DNA from: Adineta steineri
Taxonomy: Eukaryota > Rotifera > Eurotatoria > Adinetida > Adinetidae
Direction: 5' to 3'
Length of the DNA stretch: 64,000 bases
Assembly: GCA_905250115.1 (NCBI GenBank)
Contig: CAJNOI010000042.1
Coordinates: 206,728 to 270,727 of the forward strand
Position numbers and translations under genes: made by a program
In this document: positions 1 through 11,700 of the stretch, piece by piece
Layout: each line of letters starts with the position of its first letter
How positions within the stretch are numbered: the stretch's first letter is position 1
Notes under the pieces: model-generated
Databases searched by the model: none
Seen by the model: the letters and a program-made list of their open reading frames with translations, nothing else
Told to the model about the DNA's origin: nothing

Positions 1-309
1 TTTCATGATGAAATTCAAAGTTTATTAGGTGATAATGGAGTTTTATTTCTTCCAACATTTCCTACACCAGTTCCTGTACATGGTTGGCCTGTTATAATGA
101 ATACATTTGATTATATTTATTGTGGAATTATAAATGCAATAAGTTTACCATCAACACAATGTCCATTAGGTTTAGATAGTCAACAATTACCATTGGGTAT
201 TCAATGTATTGCTGGTCATAGTCGTGATCAATTGACATTAGCTGTTGCACAAGAAATTGAACAAGCATTGGGTGGTTGGGTACCACCAAGCCGCATTTCT
301 TTAATTTAA
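1..309 (+). CDS. FAAH2: Fatty-acid amide hydrolase 2-like amidase, C-terminal end (partial, starts before window)
   Basis: The reading frame is open from base 1 to the TAA at 307-309, giving about 102 C-terminal residues. Matching features are the serine-hydrolase amidase-signature family's C-terminal part: the run LPTFPTPVPVHGWP, then ISLPSTQCPLGL, LPLGIQCIAG and the end motif EQALGGWVPP, which is typical of FAAH2-type enzymes. The catalytic Ser-Ser-Lys region lies upstream of the window, so activity cannot be judged. Family members hydrolyse fatty-acid amides such as endocannabinoids, usually at membranes. An AATAAA at 330-335 could be its poly(A) signal. The next gene starts only 113 bp later and may be co-transcribed. 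Confidence 0.85.
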   Translation, partial: FHDEIQSLLGDNGVLFLPTFPTPVPVHGWPVIMNTFDYIYCGIINAISLPSTQCPLGLDSQQLPLGIQCIAGHSRDQLTLAVAQEIEQALGGWVPPSRISLI

Positions 310-329
310 ACTTTTTGTTTACAATTAAT

Positions 330-335
330 AATAAA
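330..335 (+). terminator. Poly(A) signal AATAAA of the amidase gene
   Basis: An exact AATAAA lies 21 bases after the amidase stop codon and 87 bases before the ATG of the next gene. This is the usual spacing for a 3' end in this compact genome. Confidence 0.5.
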
Positions 336-404
336 CATTTTTTTTTGTATCATATAACATTCCATTAACATATGAAGTTTTCTCATTTTTGTTTAATCAT
401 CTAA

Positions 405-422
405 TTTTCTTTTCTTTTTCAG
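405..422 (+). promoter_or_regulatory. Splice acceptor directly abutting the HTATSF1 ATG (candidate spliced-leader acceptor)
   Basis: A pyrimidine tract ends in CAG at 420-422, and the ATG follows with no gap. This is either the end of a 5'UTR intron or a trans-splice acceptor. Bdelloids are known to add a spliced leader to many mRNAs (established knowledge, from memory). The short distance to the upstream gene favours the second reading. Confidence 0.5.
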
Positions 423-2765
423 ATGTCTGAACATGAAAGTGATTCATCAGATGATGAGGCACGTATTAATCAAGTAACAAAAGCGAAGAAACCTAAGAAA
501 AATGTGACTTATCAACGTGTTGCTCGTCCATCGACATATGATGATGATGATGACGATGATAATGATGAAGATGATTTTAATAGACAACTTCGTTTAGAAC
601 AAACAAAAAAATTACAAAATCAAGCAGCAAAAATAAAAACAAAAACTGATCCTGATGGAACTGTTTATGAATGGGATCCAGCTGTTAAAGGATGGTTAGT
701 TAAAAATATTTTTTTGACCAAAAAACACAATTTGTTTTCTTTAGGTTTCCAAAAGTATCTGAAGAATTTCTAGTAGAACATCATATGAATTATGGTCTAG
801 AATCTTCATCTGGTATACGATATGATGTTCATCATCAAACGTATATACAAGAACGTGATGGAATGTCATATAAATTAGATAAAGAAACCCAACAATGGGT
901 ACCATTACAATCATATACTGATGAAAAAAATAATATAAAATATACATTTTCAAAAAAACATAATACATGGATACCAGATGTTAGTACTTATTCAACAAAT
1001 GATGAAGAAGGAAAACCACAAACATATGTTTGGGTAAAAGATCAACTTAATTGGGCACTTTTATCAACTGTTGATAATTATACAGATCATGTGACAGGTA
1101 TTAAATATAGATGGAATAATCAAACAAATAGTTGGGATAATGAAGGAACTGAACCTATTGAAGATGATACAGACATGTCAACAGAACAAAAAACAATAGC
1201 AGCAACAACAGCTAAATCATTACAAATTCAAAATGAAAAAAAGAAACCAGCTGAAGGTAAATATAGTTTAGAAATTATAATTTTTATGGTCCTACTATGA
1301 TGTTAAAAATCAAAATACTAAGTCTTTTACTACATACCCATCATTTCCAAGAAATTTCAAAGAAATTTTTGAAGTACATTGTATTCTTCTAGTGTAATAA
1401 GTAAATATGATTCTAAAATAATTTTTTTTCAACACGTTGTTCTATAAAAATAGTTCAAATAGTAAAACTGTCATGTTTACATTAGACGATAGTTCGATTC
1501 TACTTACAAACACTTTTATATTTTCATTGTTAATATTTCTGAAATGCTTACATTGAATATGATGTAGATATTAATAATGGTGTTTTCTGAATGATAGAAA
1601 TATCATTACTGATTGCTCTTTAATTATTTCTGATTCATTGTAAGCAATATATTTCTAACTTTAGTTTTTATATAAATACAATTAGAAATAGTCAAATAGA
1701 TTTTTGATGATGTTAATCATATATGATCAATAGACGATGAGAAATATATTATATTTATTTATTTATTCTTAGGTTGGTTTGATTTACCTGATGAAAAAAA
1801 TTGTAATGTTTATGTAACTGGCCTACCATTTGATATAACCGATGAAGAATTTGAAGAACTTATGTCAAAATATGGCATTATTTCACCTGATCCTAATGAT
1901 ACACGAAAGAAAAAAATACGTGTATACAGAGATGAACAAGGAAATCCAAAGGGTGATGGAAGATGCCGATATTTACGAGTAATTCATCTTTTTTTGTTTT
2001 CTTTTATTTTTTTAAATCTTATTTTTAGCCTGAATCTGTAAAATTATGTATTGATATGCTTGATGAAAGTGATTTTCGTTCATCGAAACTTCATGTTGAA
2101 CGTGCAAAATTTGAAGTTAAAGGAACATTTAATCCTGAATTAAAACGTAAAAGAAAAAAAGTTGATAAAAAAACCAAACAACTACAAGTAGATAGATTAC
2201 TTAATTGGGAAGAACGTCCAGAAGTCATTCGACATAAATATGAACGAATTATTGTTATGAAAAATATGTTTGATTTACAACAATTTAAAGTAAATTTTAT
2301 TATTTTACGAAAACATATAAAAACAATTTGTTGTTTTAGATTGATCCTTTATTTATTGATAAACTACGAACTCGTATTCAAGAATCTTGTAGTCAATATG
2401 GAGAAGTCAAAAAAATAAATATTTATGATGTAAGATTTGAGAATTATTTTGAATAAAAAAACTTATTTTGTTTTCTTTCAAAGTCAAATCCAGATGGTGC
2501 TGTAACTGTTGGTTTTGCTGATATTGATCAAGCAGATGCATGCTGTCAATATATGAACGATAGAATTTGGCATGGAAGAATTATACAATGTCATATTTGG
2601 GATGGTAAGAATTTAAGATCATTCTTTGCCTTTTTTTTTTAAAAATAAATTGAATTTTTTTTAGGTTCAACGAAATATAATGTTGAAGCATCAACAGAAG
2701 AAGAAAAAGCAAGACTTAATGAATGGCATAAATATTTGAACGATAATGATGAAGAAGAAACATAA
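423..2765 (+). CDS. HTATSF1: HIV Tat-specific factor 1 homologue (U2 snRNP-associated splicing factor)
   Basis: Seven exons: 423-694, 745-1256, 1773-1978, 2029-2289, 2340-2429, 2484-2604 and 2665-2765, giving 520 residues in one frame. The acidic N-terminus is followed by about five repeats of the form Tyr-x-Trp/Phe...Trp (YEWDPAVKGWFPK, then YKLDKETQQW, YTFSKKHNTW, YVWVKDQLNW, YRWNNQTNSW). Next come an RRM (about residues 268-350, with VYVTGLPF) and a second RRM of UHM type (about 418-490, starting at DPLFIDKLRTRI). This order is that of HTATSF1/Cus2, which binds SF3B1 and acts in U2 snRNP assembly in the nucleus. The intron at 1257-1772 is much longer than the other five (about 50-60 nt). 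AATAAA at 2803-2808 fits the 3' end. Confidence 0.93.
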
Positions 2766-3504
2766 TTTATTGTGTTTTTTTGTATAGTTTATTTGTGTAT
2801 GCAATAAAAAAATAAAGAAAAACAGGTGATATTTAATTAAATATACGATAGTATAGGAATATAAAGAAATAGTTTTATTTATTAAACTTAGTCAGACTGA
2901 ATATACATACAAGTAACGCTGGTCCGATGACTCGCTTAGCTCTTTCTCGTAGAAATGCATCCTCTTCACATTTACTAGAAAAACAATTGAAAATCGTGAA
3001 AAATAGATTTTCGATGTTTTTTTGACCTTTGCCACCTCTTCAACCCCTCCCTCACTATGGCCACCCAGCAGACCTCAAATTCGAACTCCCCACATCGAAC
3101 TATCTCAAGAAATGTCTTTTCCGTAAAAGTGGTTTTCGATGTTTTTTTTACCCTGCGGACATACAAGCAATCAGACAATTTATGTTTACTGAACTCTTCT
3201 CTACGAGAAGGAGAATAAATTTAATTTAATTTTACTTAAATATTTGCAATTGGTATTTCAACCAAGATGATAATGAGTTATTAAAAAATAAATTGAAGAA
3301 TTTTTTCTTGATAACTATTTTATTTTATAAAAACTTCAAGTGAAAATTATTTTTCAATGAGACATACATGCATCGAAAATAAAAAATATCTACAAAGAAA
3401 TATTATTCATAGCATTTTCGTTTTCCAAAAAAAAACTTCGTAGATTGATTAAAAACTTTTCCTCCTATAAAATAGAATTTAAATAAATAAAATTTTATAT
3501 CGAT
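2766..3504. other. Intergenic, convergent 3' ends
   Basis: This holds the 3' flank of HTATSF1 (AATAAA at 2803-2808) and of the ART/TPR gene on the other strand. A pyrimidine-rich patch at 3028-3095 is flanked by two copies of the word TTTTCGATGTTTTTTT (about 3008 and 3132). I see no gene in it. Confidence 0.6.
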
Positions 3505-6500
3505 TTACCTAAGTTTATCATTAACAAATTTAATATTATTATTAATTTGTTTTATATCCTCATCTGGTATTGATTGTTGATGTTCAAGTAAAATTTGTGC
3601 TTTATTAAAATATTCTAAAGCCATTCGATATTCTTCTGTTTTAACATAAACAGCACCAATATTTGCATAGTTTCTTGCTACATCAATATGATTATCAGGC
3701 AATAATTTAAGTCTCATTTCAAGTGCTTTTCGTAAATTAATTAAAGCATCATCATATTTCTGCATATCAGAATATGCAATACCAATATTATTTAATAATG
3801 AAGCCATTTGTAAATGATTTTCAGGTAATTGATTTATTCGAATATCAAATGCTTCTTGATAATGATTAAGTTCTTGATTATATAAACCTTGTTTACTATA
3901 AATTAATGCTAAATTATGATGAATACAAGCACTATGTAATGGTAATAAACTAGTTTTTAATGCTTTAGAAAAATGTGTATATGCTTGATCAATATCATCT
4001 TGTTGAGCATAGACAAGACCAAGTGAATTATGTAAAGAAGATTTTATGAATTGATCATTTGATTTCATTTCAAGTGCTTTAGAAAAATAAATTAATGCTT
4101 GTTCATAATCTTCACGAGAATATAAACATAAACCAATACCATGATAACATTCTTGTTTGGAAATGAATTCGGAATTTTCTTTTAAAAGATGTTTATAAAA
4201 ATGTTCAGCTGAATTAGGTGATATTTGTCGAAGAAGATTAGCTAATATTATTGGATTATGATTCTCATTAAGATATGAAAATATTTGAGAAAAATCATTA
4301 TTTATTCTTTCATCATATAATAGAAGTTGAATAATCCAACAATCATTATTAATATCAAATACAACTGTATTTATTTGAAATATTGAACCAATAAAAAATA
4401 AAATTGTATTTTTAGTTGAAGTTAAATGAGTTATATCGATAAAAGGACGTTGTTTATGAAATATATAATCAGAAGAAATTTTTATTTCAAATAAAATTCG
4501 ATAGATTAATTTTGAAGTTGGAAGATTTTGACGAAGATATATTAATGAATCATGTCGATTTTGATTTGCCAGGAAAAAATTATTAAATGATAAAAGTTCA
4601 TCTAAATAGAAAAAAAAGAAAATATTTTGAAAAAACTTTCGTTCTGTTTTTATCTCACCAATATTTGATTTAATTCGTTCAAATGTATTTTTAGATAAAA
4701 CTTGACTTCGATAAAATATTTGTTCGTTGGATAACAATCGAGATTTGTTTGATGATAAACCAATATCAATCATTGTTTTAAACATATCTTTTAGAAAAAA
4801 TCTTAATGCAAATAAAATTTTTAAATCTAATATTAATAAAGATTTTGTTAATAATCTTCGAAGAAATGATTCGCGTAAAAACCATGATAAAACATGTTTT
4901 TTTGATTGATAATCATGAATAAATTCATCAATATGTTTAAGTTCATTTTCATTTAAACGATAATAATCTTCAATTATTTCAATAAGATTTGTTTTATTTA
5001 ATGAAGATGAATTTAAACAATAATCATGAAGAAATAATTGATAAAAAAGAAAACGAAGATGATCATTTGATAAATTATTTGGTTGAAATATATCAAGATG
5101 ACTATAAACTGTTATTGGAAGAAGATCACCTATATCTGTATAAGTTTTCACATCAGATGATAATTCTTTCAGTAGAATATGACGATCAAGATAAATTCCT
5201 TTTACCTAAAATAACAAAACAGTTTTATATAAATCTTTTTATTATTGGTGATGGTTTTTGTGGGTCCGACAAGGATCACAATGGATACATGAACTCCTTA
5301 GCATTTTTGGCGTTATATAGCCATACATATATATGTAAAACAACATTCACTATCGATACTATAATCATATACATTGCTCGTTTGATAAATTTGTAAAGTA
5401 GTAATTTTATCATGATCCTTCCTCAAAAGCTTTTTTTGAAAAGGCTATAGTTTAAGCTTTCATTCATCATATCTAAGACAAAGAAACCAGAATACCGTCC
5501 GAGGGTTGATTTTGAATCAATTTATAACCATAGATTACCGCAAAAGTCACTTTACCGTGAAATAAATTAAATATCTTCATTACAACTTGGCGAAACGAGC
5601 TCATTTCCTCTATTAATGATTGAGGCATATTCATACTCAAAATTCAAACGGATAAGGTTTGCAATCATTAATGCAAAAAAAAGAAATCTGTTCGTTCGAG
5701 CCGTTATGGGGATATTTAAATTGTTTCATGATAAAATGACTTTTGTCTCTATCCTGTTTATCGAATGTATCAAAATAGAACTTGAACTATGTCTATTTAT
5801 TTGAATAAGATAAGAACAAATAAAAATCTAGTTTGAAATTAGAGACAAAAGATAAATATGACCTTAATTCTCATTAAAATATATTTTATAAAAAGAACAC
5901 AACTCCTCAATAGTATCTGCATTAATATAAATAACTAAATGCAACATTTGCTTTACTAGAAACTTATTATTAAAACTTATTAATTTAAATAGTATGAAAT
6001 AAATTCACATTTACATAACCCATCCTTATTCTATACATGTAAAATAAGCGCATACGATAGTTCTAAATCTTAAAAGTTATTCTACTTGAATATAATATAA
6101 TGTAATAAACAATCAGAAAGATTTATTCTTTTACCTTTGGATATCGTTTTGTCCACCTATCATCAATAATATCTGTTCGTTTTTTATTCGATGTATTTTC
6201 TTGTAATATATAAATAGAAATAATTTGTGGTAAATCGTGAATATGTGATATAATATTTGTAACATATTCATTTGAAACAATAAAAAATAATTGATCATAA
6301 TTTATTGTTTTAGTATTTAAAATAAATTCTTCACATTCTTCTATATCATTAAAACAATAAATATAATCAATAATCGATCGAAATTCTTGATCATTATCAT
6401 TAATATTATTATCAAGACAAACAAGTGTAAATGGTTCAAAATTATCAAGTCGTTTTTTTTCTTGAGAAATAATTGAAGGTAATTTATTTGCTTGATCTTT

Positions 6501-6554
6501 TGTTATTTCATGAGATTTAGATTTTTTTAAAGAAAAACTTGAACCACTACCCAT
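3505..6554 (-). CDS. ART-like/TPR protein with N-terminal myristoylation signal and degenerate ART active site
   Basis: Exons 6554-6135, 5205-4659 and 4601-3505 on the minus strand give 687 residues. The start is the first ATG of the exon and gives MGSGSS, which fits an N-myristoylation signal (Gly2, Ser6, later lysines). Domains in order: an N-terminal alpha/beta domain typical of bdelloid members (FTLVCLDNNIND, then IHDLPQIISIYI); an ADP-ribosyltransferase-like fold (FYRSQ, then SFNNFFLANQ, then TILFFIGSIF); about five kinesin-light-chain-like TPRs from about residue 457 to the end. The Arg of the first ART motif is present. The Ser-Thr-Ser motif is replaced by LANQ, and the Glu-x-Glu before LF.xGSIF is replaced by KNT, so transferase activity is unlikely. 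The 928-nt intron 5206-6134 is supported by phase and by the joined sequence KVKGIYLDR. Joining all three exons is inferred from family order. Confidence 0.8.
4602..4658 (-). other. 57-nt stop-free intron of length 3n inside the ART domain
   Basis: The minus-strand sequence starts GTGAGAT and ends in a T-rich tract plus TTTAG. It is 57 nt with no stop in the surrounding frame, so a simple ORF reads through it as a Phe/Lys-rich insert. Splicing it out joins KSNID to ELLSFNNFFL, which restores the spacing seen in the family. Confidence 0.7.
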
Positions 6555-8009
6555 TATATAAATATATAAGTTCAAATCATCATCTTTTTACAACTCTAAG
6601 CAACAAAATAATTCTCTTTCTTTCCTTTTTTTTTTTTTCTTTTTTCGTTGTTCTCATTTCTTTCAACAGAACGATAATAACAAGTAATAGAATTTTCTTT
6701 TTTTCTTTCAACCTTTCTTTCTTAACGATGACAACACTCGTGATTGTATCAAGTCAACTACCTTAGTTATAAAATAATCGAATAAATAACTTTCATAAGA
6801 ATTATTTCTGCTAGAATATTACGATACGTATATTGATCATTGACAATTATATTTAGGTCGTTGCTATTAACAATATTTCGATTGATAAATAATATTTTGT
6901 AAAAAAATTTACTAGGAAAAAAAAATAACAAATATTGATTTTAACGAAATCTTATATATAAAGTCATTTAATCTTAAGAAGTTTTTTTCAATGTTTGATC
7001 AGAATTCAATTACAATAGAATTCTAATACTCATTCAGTTATGACAAGTAATACTTGGTGTCTTTCAATCTTTTATATATCTATTGATTTTTTTCGTTTAT
7101 ATCAAAAAAGAAATAGAAGTTATGTATTGTAAAATTCTCTGATTTATTAGAATATTAAAAGAGGAAAGTGTACATAACACATTGATATAAATCAGTTTTA
7201 ACGAACTATTAAACTCTATAGATATTATACTAATCTTATTGACCTTAATCTATATGTAATATCATTTTTAGAATAATAGATGGGTGAGAATTTTTTGAAT
7301 AATTTTCGAGAGGAATAAAATGAAGTGCTACGGTTTTGACCGTTGAAAAGAAGCAATGAAGATGCATCGAAACTTTTCTAAAAAATATTTTTCTAATTAC
7401 TTTCCTAATAGTTGTAGTCAGGTATTTTTTGAAGATTGCTTTTTTTCTGGCATTTGAAGACTTAGAGAGGCATATTAAAAATGATAACAGGATTTATCAA
7501 AATACGAACGAATGTTGTAACTCTCACACAAAAGAATTAATATGAAAATTTTGAATGAAGTATTTTTACTAAAGATAATAATCAGAATTCCTTAAACAAA
7601 TCCTAATCAGCTAAATTCTTTTCTATATTAATTTGCATTTAAGTAATACATGATAACTGTAGGGGGATGAATCCTTCTTATCTCACGTTTATCTGTCAGA
7701 TTTATTTGAAATAAAAATCTAACATTCTTTTTTGATAAAATAACCTCATTGACTTATGTTTTAAAATTATTATAAAAAATGTTTTTTTGACATCATGGAA
7801 TAGATTTAATACATAGATGTCATAGGTAATTATATATTTATTTTCATATAAATAAGATGTCGCTGTTAAATTATTTATATTTCCTATTGATGTATGTTGG
7901 ATCTATCTGTATTGTTGATGAATTTATATGACTAGTATAATGACACAATTCCATTTTCGATTTTCATATTTCTTAATAACTATCAAAAATAAAAATCCTT
8001 ATTTTAGAT
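6555..8009. other. Intergenic AT-rich region, no gene seen
   Basis: The region includes the 5' flank of the ART/TPR gene, with a long T-rich tract at 6600-6730. It ends in TTATTTTAG (about 7999-8007), two bases before the UBE2M ATG, resembling a 5'UTR-intron or spliced-leader acceptor. No coding pattern on either strand. Confidence 0.5.
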
Positions 8010-8777
8010 ATGCTCAATATATTTAGTCTTAAAGCTCGTCCTGGTGATGGACCATCAAGTGATGTCGGTGCAAAGAAAACATCAGCAGCTCTTCTACGTG
8101 TTACAAAAGGTTATTTCGTTATTTTATTTATGATTGAATTTAATTCTTTGATTATATTTTAGATTTAAGTGAAATCGGTACACTACCACCAACATGTCAA
8201 GTAACATATCCTAATAAAGATGATTTACTTCATTTTACACTTACAATCACACCTGATGATGTAAGAAATTTAATTTGAAAAAATATATAGAACGATAAAT
8301 ATTTGATGTTTTTTTCTTAGGGTTTTTATAAAGGTGGACGTTTTGTATTTTCATTTACGATTGAATCTGAATATCCTCATACACCACCTAAAGTAAAATG
8401 TACCCAAAAAATATATCATCCAAATATTGATCTTGAAGGAAATGTTTGTTTAAATATTCTTCGGTAAAAACTTTTTGAAATTTTTAATAAAAGAATTTTT
8501 TTGTTTTGGGTTTTTAGAGAAGATTGGAAACCTGTATTAACAATTTTATCTGTTATTCTCGGTATGGGCTTTCTTTTTTCGGTAAGATATAACAAAATTG
8601 AAAAAATGTTTAATTAAGTATAATTTTTTTTAGGAACCAAATCCTGATGATCCATTAAATAAAGAAGCAGCTGAAGTTTTAAAAACTAATGTAAACACAT
8701 TTCGATCAAATGTCACTAAAACAATGGCTGGTGGAACATTAAATGGTGTTCAATTTGATCGTGTGCTCGTTCGATAA
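8010..8777 (+). CDS. UBE2M: NEDD8-conjugating enzyme E2 M (UBC12)
   Basis: Five exons: 8010-8109, 8163-8260, 8321-8463, 8518-8581 and 8634-8777, giving 182 residues, one less than the human protein. The N-terminal extension MLNIFSLK is the docking peptide that in this family binds the NEDD8 E1 subunit UBA3. This separates it from other E2s. The UBC fold carries YHPNID, the active-site Cys at about residue 109 (GNVCLNILR), [10 protein letters not shown] and [16 protein letters not shown]. It transfers NEDD8 to cullins together with RBX1. The stretch GMGFLFSEPN is slightly diverged from the usual Tyr-Leu-Phe context. The ATG lies two bases after an acceptor-like TTTTAG. Confidence 0.96.
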
Positions 8778-11700
8778 AACAAAATTAATTTAAAATATTA
8801 ATTAGACAATAACATACAAGACATTTATTTATTGGAGAAAATTTTTCTTTTTTGTTTGCTATTTACATTTAAAAATAAAACAAGAAATAAAACGAAACTT
8901 TAAAACAGAAAAATTCTTTATTTAGTTCAATTTCTAGTTTTCTTAATTCTAAACTTATGAATTTAAGTTCATAGTTTTTTATATTTTATTTTCTAGTAGA
9001 AAAATTCAATCTTGATTCATTAATTATATCTTTAATTTTTCTTTAGGAATCTATGCGTGTAAATTAATGAGCAAATTTGTCTATCATATGTCAACGACAA
9101 AACTATGAATGCCTTATGAAACTATATCAATAGCATTTTAACCTTACAAATCTTGAGGGTGGGTGTGGGTGTAGATGTGTGTGCCAAGTGAGCACAGTAT
9201 CCACACCCTCAAGATTGACTGATGATCAACTCGAGTGATTAAAGTAGGCTGTCGTAGTTTTCAGAAACTAGTTCTCTTATCTTATACAGCAGACTTTGCT
9301 CTTGTTTATGATTTGTTGTTACCTTTTACTGTCCTGGAAAAAATATTCGATAAACATACAAGAGTTCAAGTGATATTTATATTTCGATTTTACACAGCTT
9401 GGATTTTCTTATAGTGTATCTTTTATCTCTTTCATAATTAATACAAGATTATTTTAAAACTGTATAAAACTTGGCGTGAGTGTATTACCAAATAGGGCTT
9501 CTAGTTTATTTTACGTCATAATCACAAAAGTATAGTCACGGACACTAAGACACTTCCACTAACTTTCGATTGGCTATCAAATAGTTCACTTGGTTTTCAA
9601 CTTATCTTCTTTTACTCATAAGAAAAAAAGTAAAACACTCATACAATCTACCATTATCATATTTTAGGTTTTCAGTTTCATATCTGATGGCGTTGGGTAA
9701 TTTGATTGATTAAAGTTCTTAGCTTATTTATCTTATGATAGTCAGGCAGACTTCTCTCCCGACCTTGGAATAGGCAGTCATGTCCAAAATATTTGGAACC
9801 TAACCATATTTGGATAATACTTTTATTTGTGACAGATGGTCGCTTCAAAAATAAACTGAAAGTTAGATGCGTACTTTAATCTATCCGAGCTGATTGTTCT
9901 GTATTTAATCGAATGACACTCAATAATGAAATGTATGGATGATAAATATGAGTGGGTTATCACCGCATTTTTTCATGACTCCGAAACTATACAATATTTC
10001 TGAAAGCATTGATGATTACTTGACAGCAAGTGGTAACATATTATCCAGATCTTTTAGAATTATTCTAGATTTTAAATATTTAGAATATATGTAATATTTC
10101 ATTTTTATACTAAATCTTATGTTATACAAAACGTCTTGATTTCTTGATTACTAAAATAATAAATATTAAGATCTATTTTTTCTAATCAAAATTTTGAGAA
10201 GAAAACAAATGTTGATGACGATTGTAGTACAACAATTTCATTACATTGATGAAATTCAATAAATGATGTTATATCTTGAGTTTATTTAAACGATTTAAAG
10301 CTTTATTATATAAGAAAAAATTCATCCATCAGTTGGCAGACAATGTGATGGTATTTTAAATTGAGTCTTTTTAGAGATATTAACATTTTTGCTAAGACTT
10401 CTATTGGTTAAAAACAAATTATATCTAACTGTCTTGTTGTCTTACATGTTCCATAATATATAAAATAATATATATGACAGTATTTTCAATCTCTATACAT
10501 ATTTATACGGAACAATTGAAAATATTAGTTGATTACAAATACTCATTGTATCTGAACACAAGTTTCTATCAAATAAAAACTAAAATAAAAGTGTAGTATA
10601 TATATTTTTTTAATAGATACACTAGAAACTTTGTTAAAATGACTTTCCATAGTTTTGAATTCATCTATATTCCAATAATTATGACAATCTAGACTGTCTA
10701 TTTGTAAATAGTTAATTATTTCTGTCATCAAAGTAATGTACAAATACTTCTCTACATTATAAAAAGGTTGACATGATCTTTATCATTAATACGTTTTAAA
10801 CAGAATGCATAGTCAATCAAATAAATTAGAATCATGCAAGATGGTTTTAATGTAATTAAAGTTCTATTTTACAGAAGAGCAAACGAACTACAAATGACTA
10901 TTTTTCCAAGAAAAAACTATGTTTTTGGACAAAAATCAATGAAAAATATGCGATACATACAAAACTTCTATCAAATATGAGATTCATATTGAAAATTTCT
11001 AATTGCAATTATTAACATAAATATTTTTCAAGACAACAACAAATTCTTTATATCTTTCGAACGTATAATCTAATTAAGAAGAACAGAGATCGATCAAATG
11101 ATGTACTTTTTCTACAGTATCCTCCATTTTTATGATAAACATCTTATTTGTAAGTTGTTTTCACAGTTCGTTTAACGAAACGTGAAAGAATAACATGTTC
11201 TGATTGGTATTTACAAATTGATAACTATTAAATTTTGATTGCTTTCCCATTCTAGATTCAGATTTCCACTTCTATTCGATGAATCTCTAAGACAAAAATA
11301 CTAAATGATTATTAATCTTTCATCAAGTTTTAATAAGAAATGATAATAAATAAATGTGGTTATACTATAAGATTATACATGCCTAGTTTTTTTTCTTCTT
11401 ATATTCCTAGAGACTGTCGATAAGATGCCAGATTTATCCTGATAAATAATTTGTTTATCTTACAACTCACATGTACCAATACTTTACTACATTATTTATT
11501 TTTCTCATCAATAGATATTTTTGAGTTTTACAATAATATATTATAAAAAAAACAAATATGTTTGTTTTACTCTTATCTATAAATAATATCTTACAACACA
11601 TTGATAAATTAGATTAAAAAGAGAGAGGAAATGATTTCTAAGAAGAAATGTTTATATTGTGAATATTTTTTAGGGAATACTATTAATTAAAATAATCTAA

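Noticed and set aside
4989-5396. 135-codon plus-strand ORF overlapping the ART/TPR gene
   Set aside because: It is antisense to a well-supported exon, and its Asp/Glu/His-rich product mirrors that exon.
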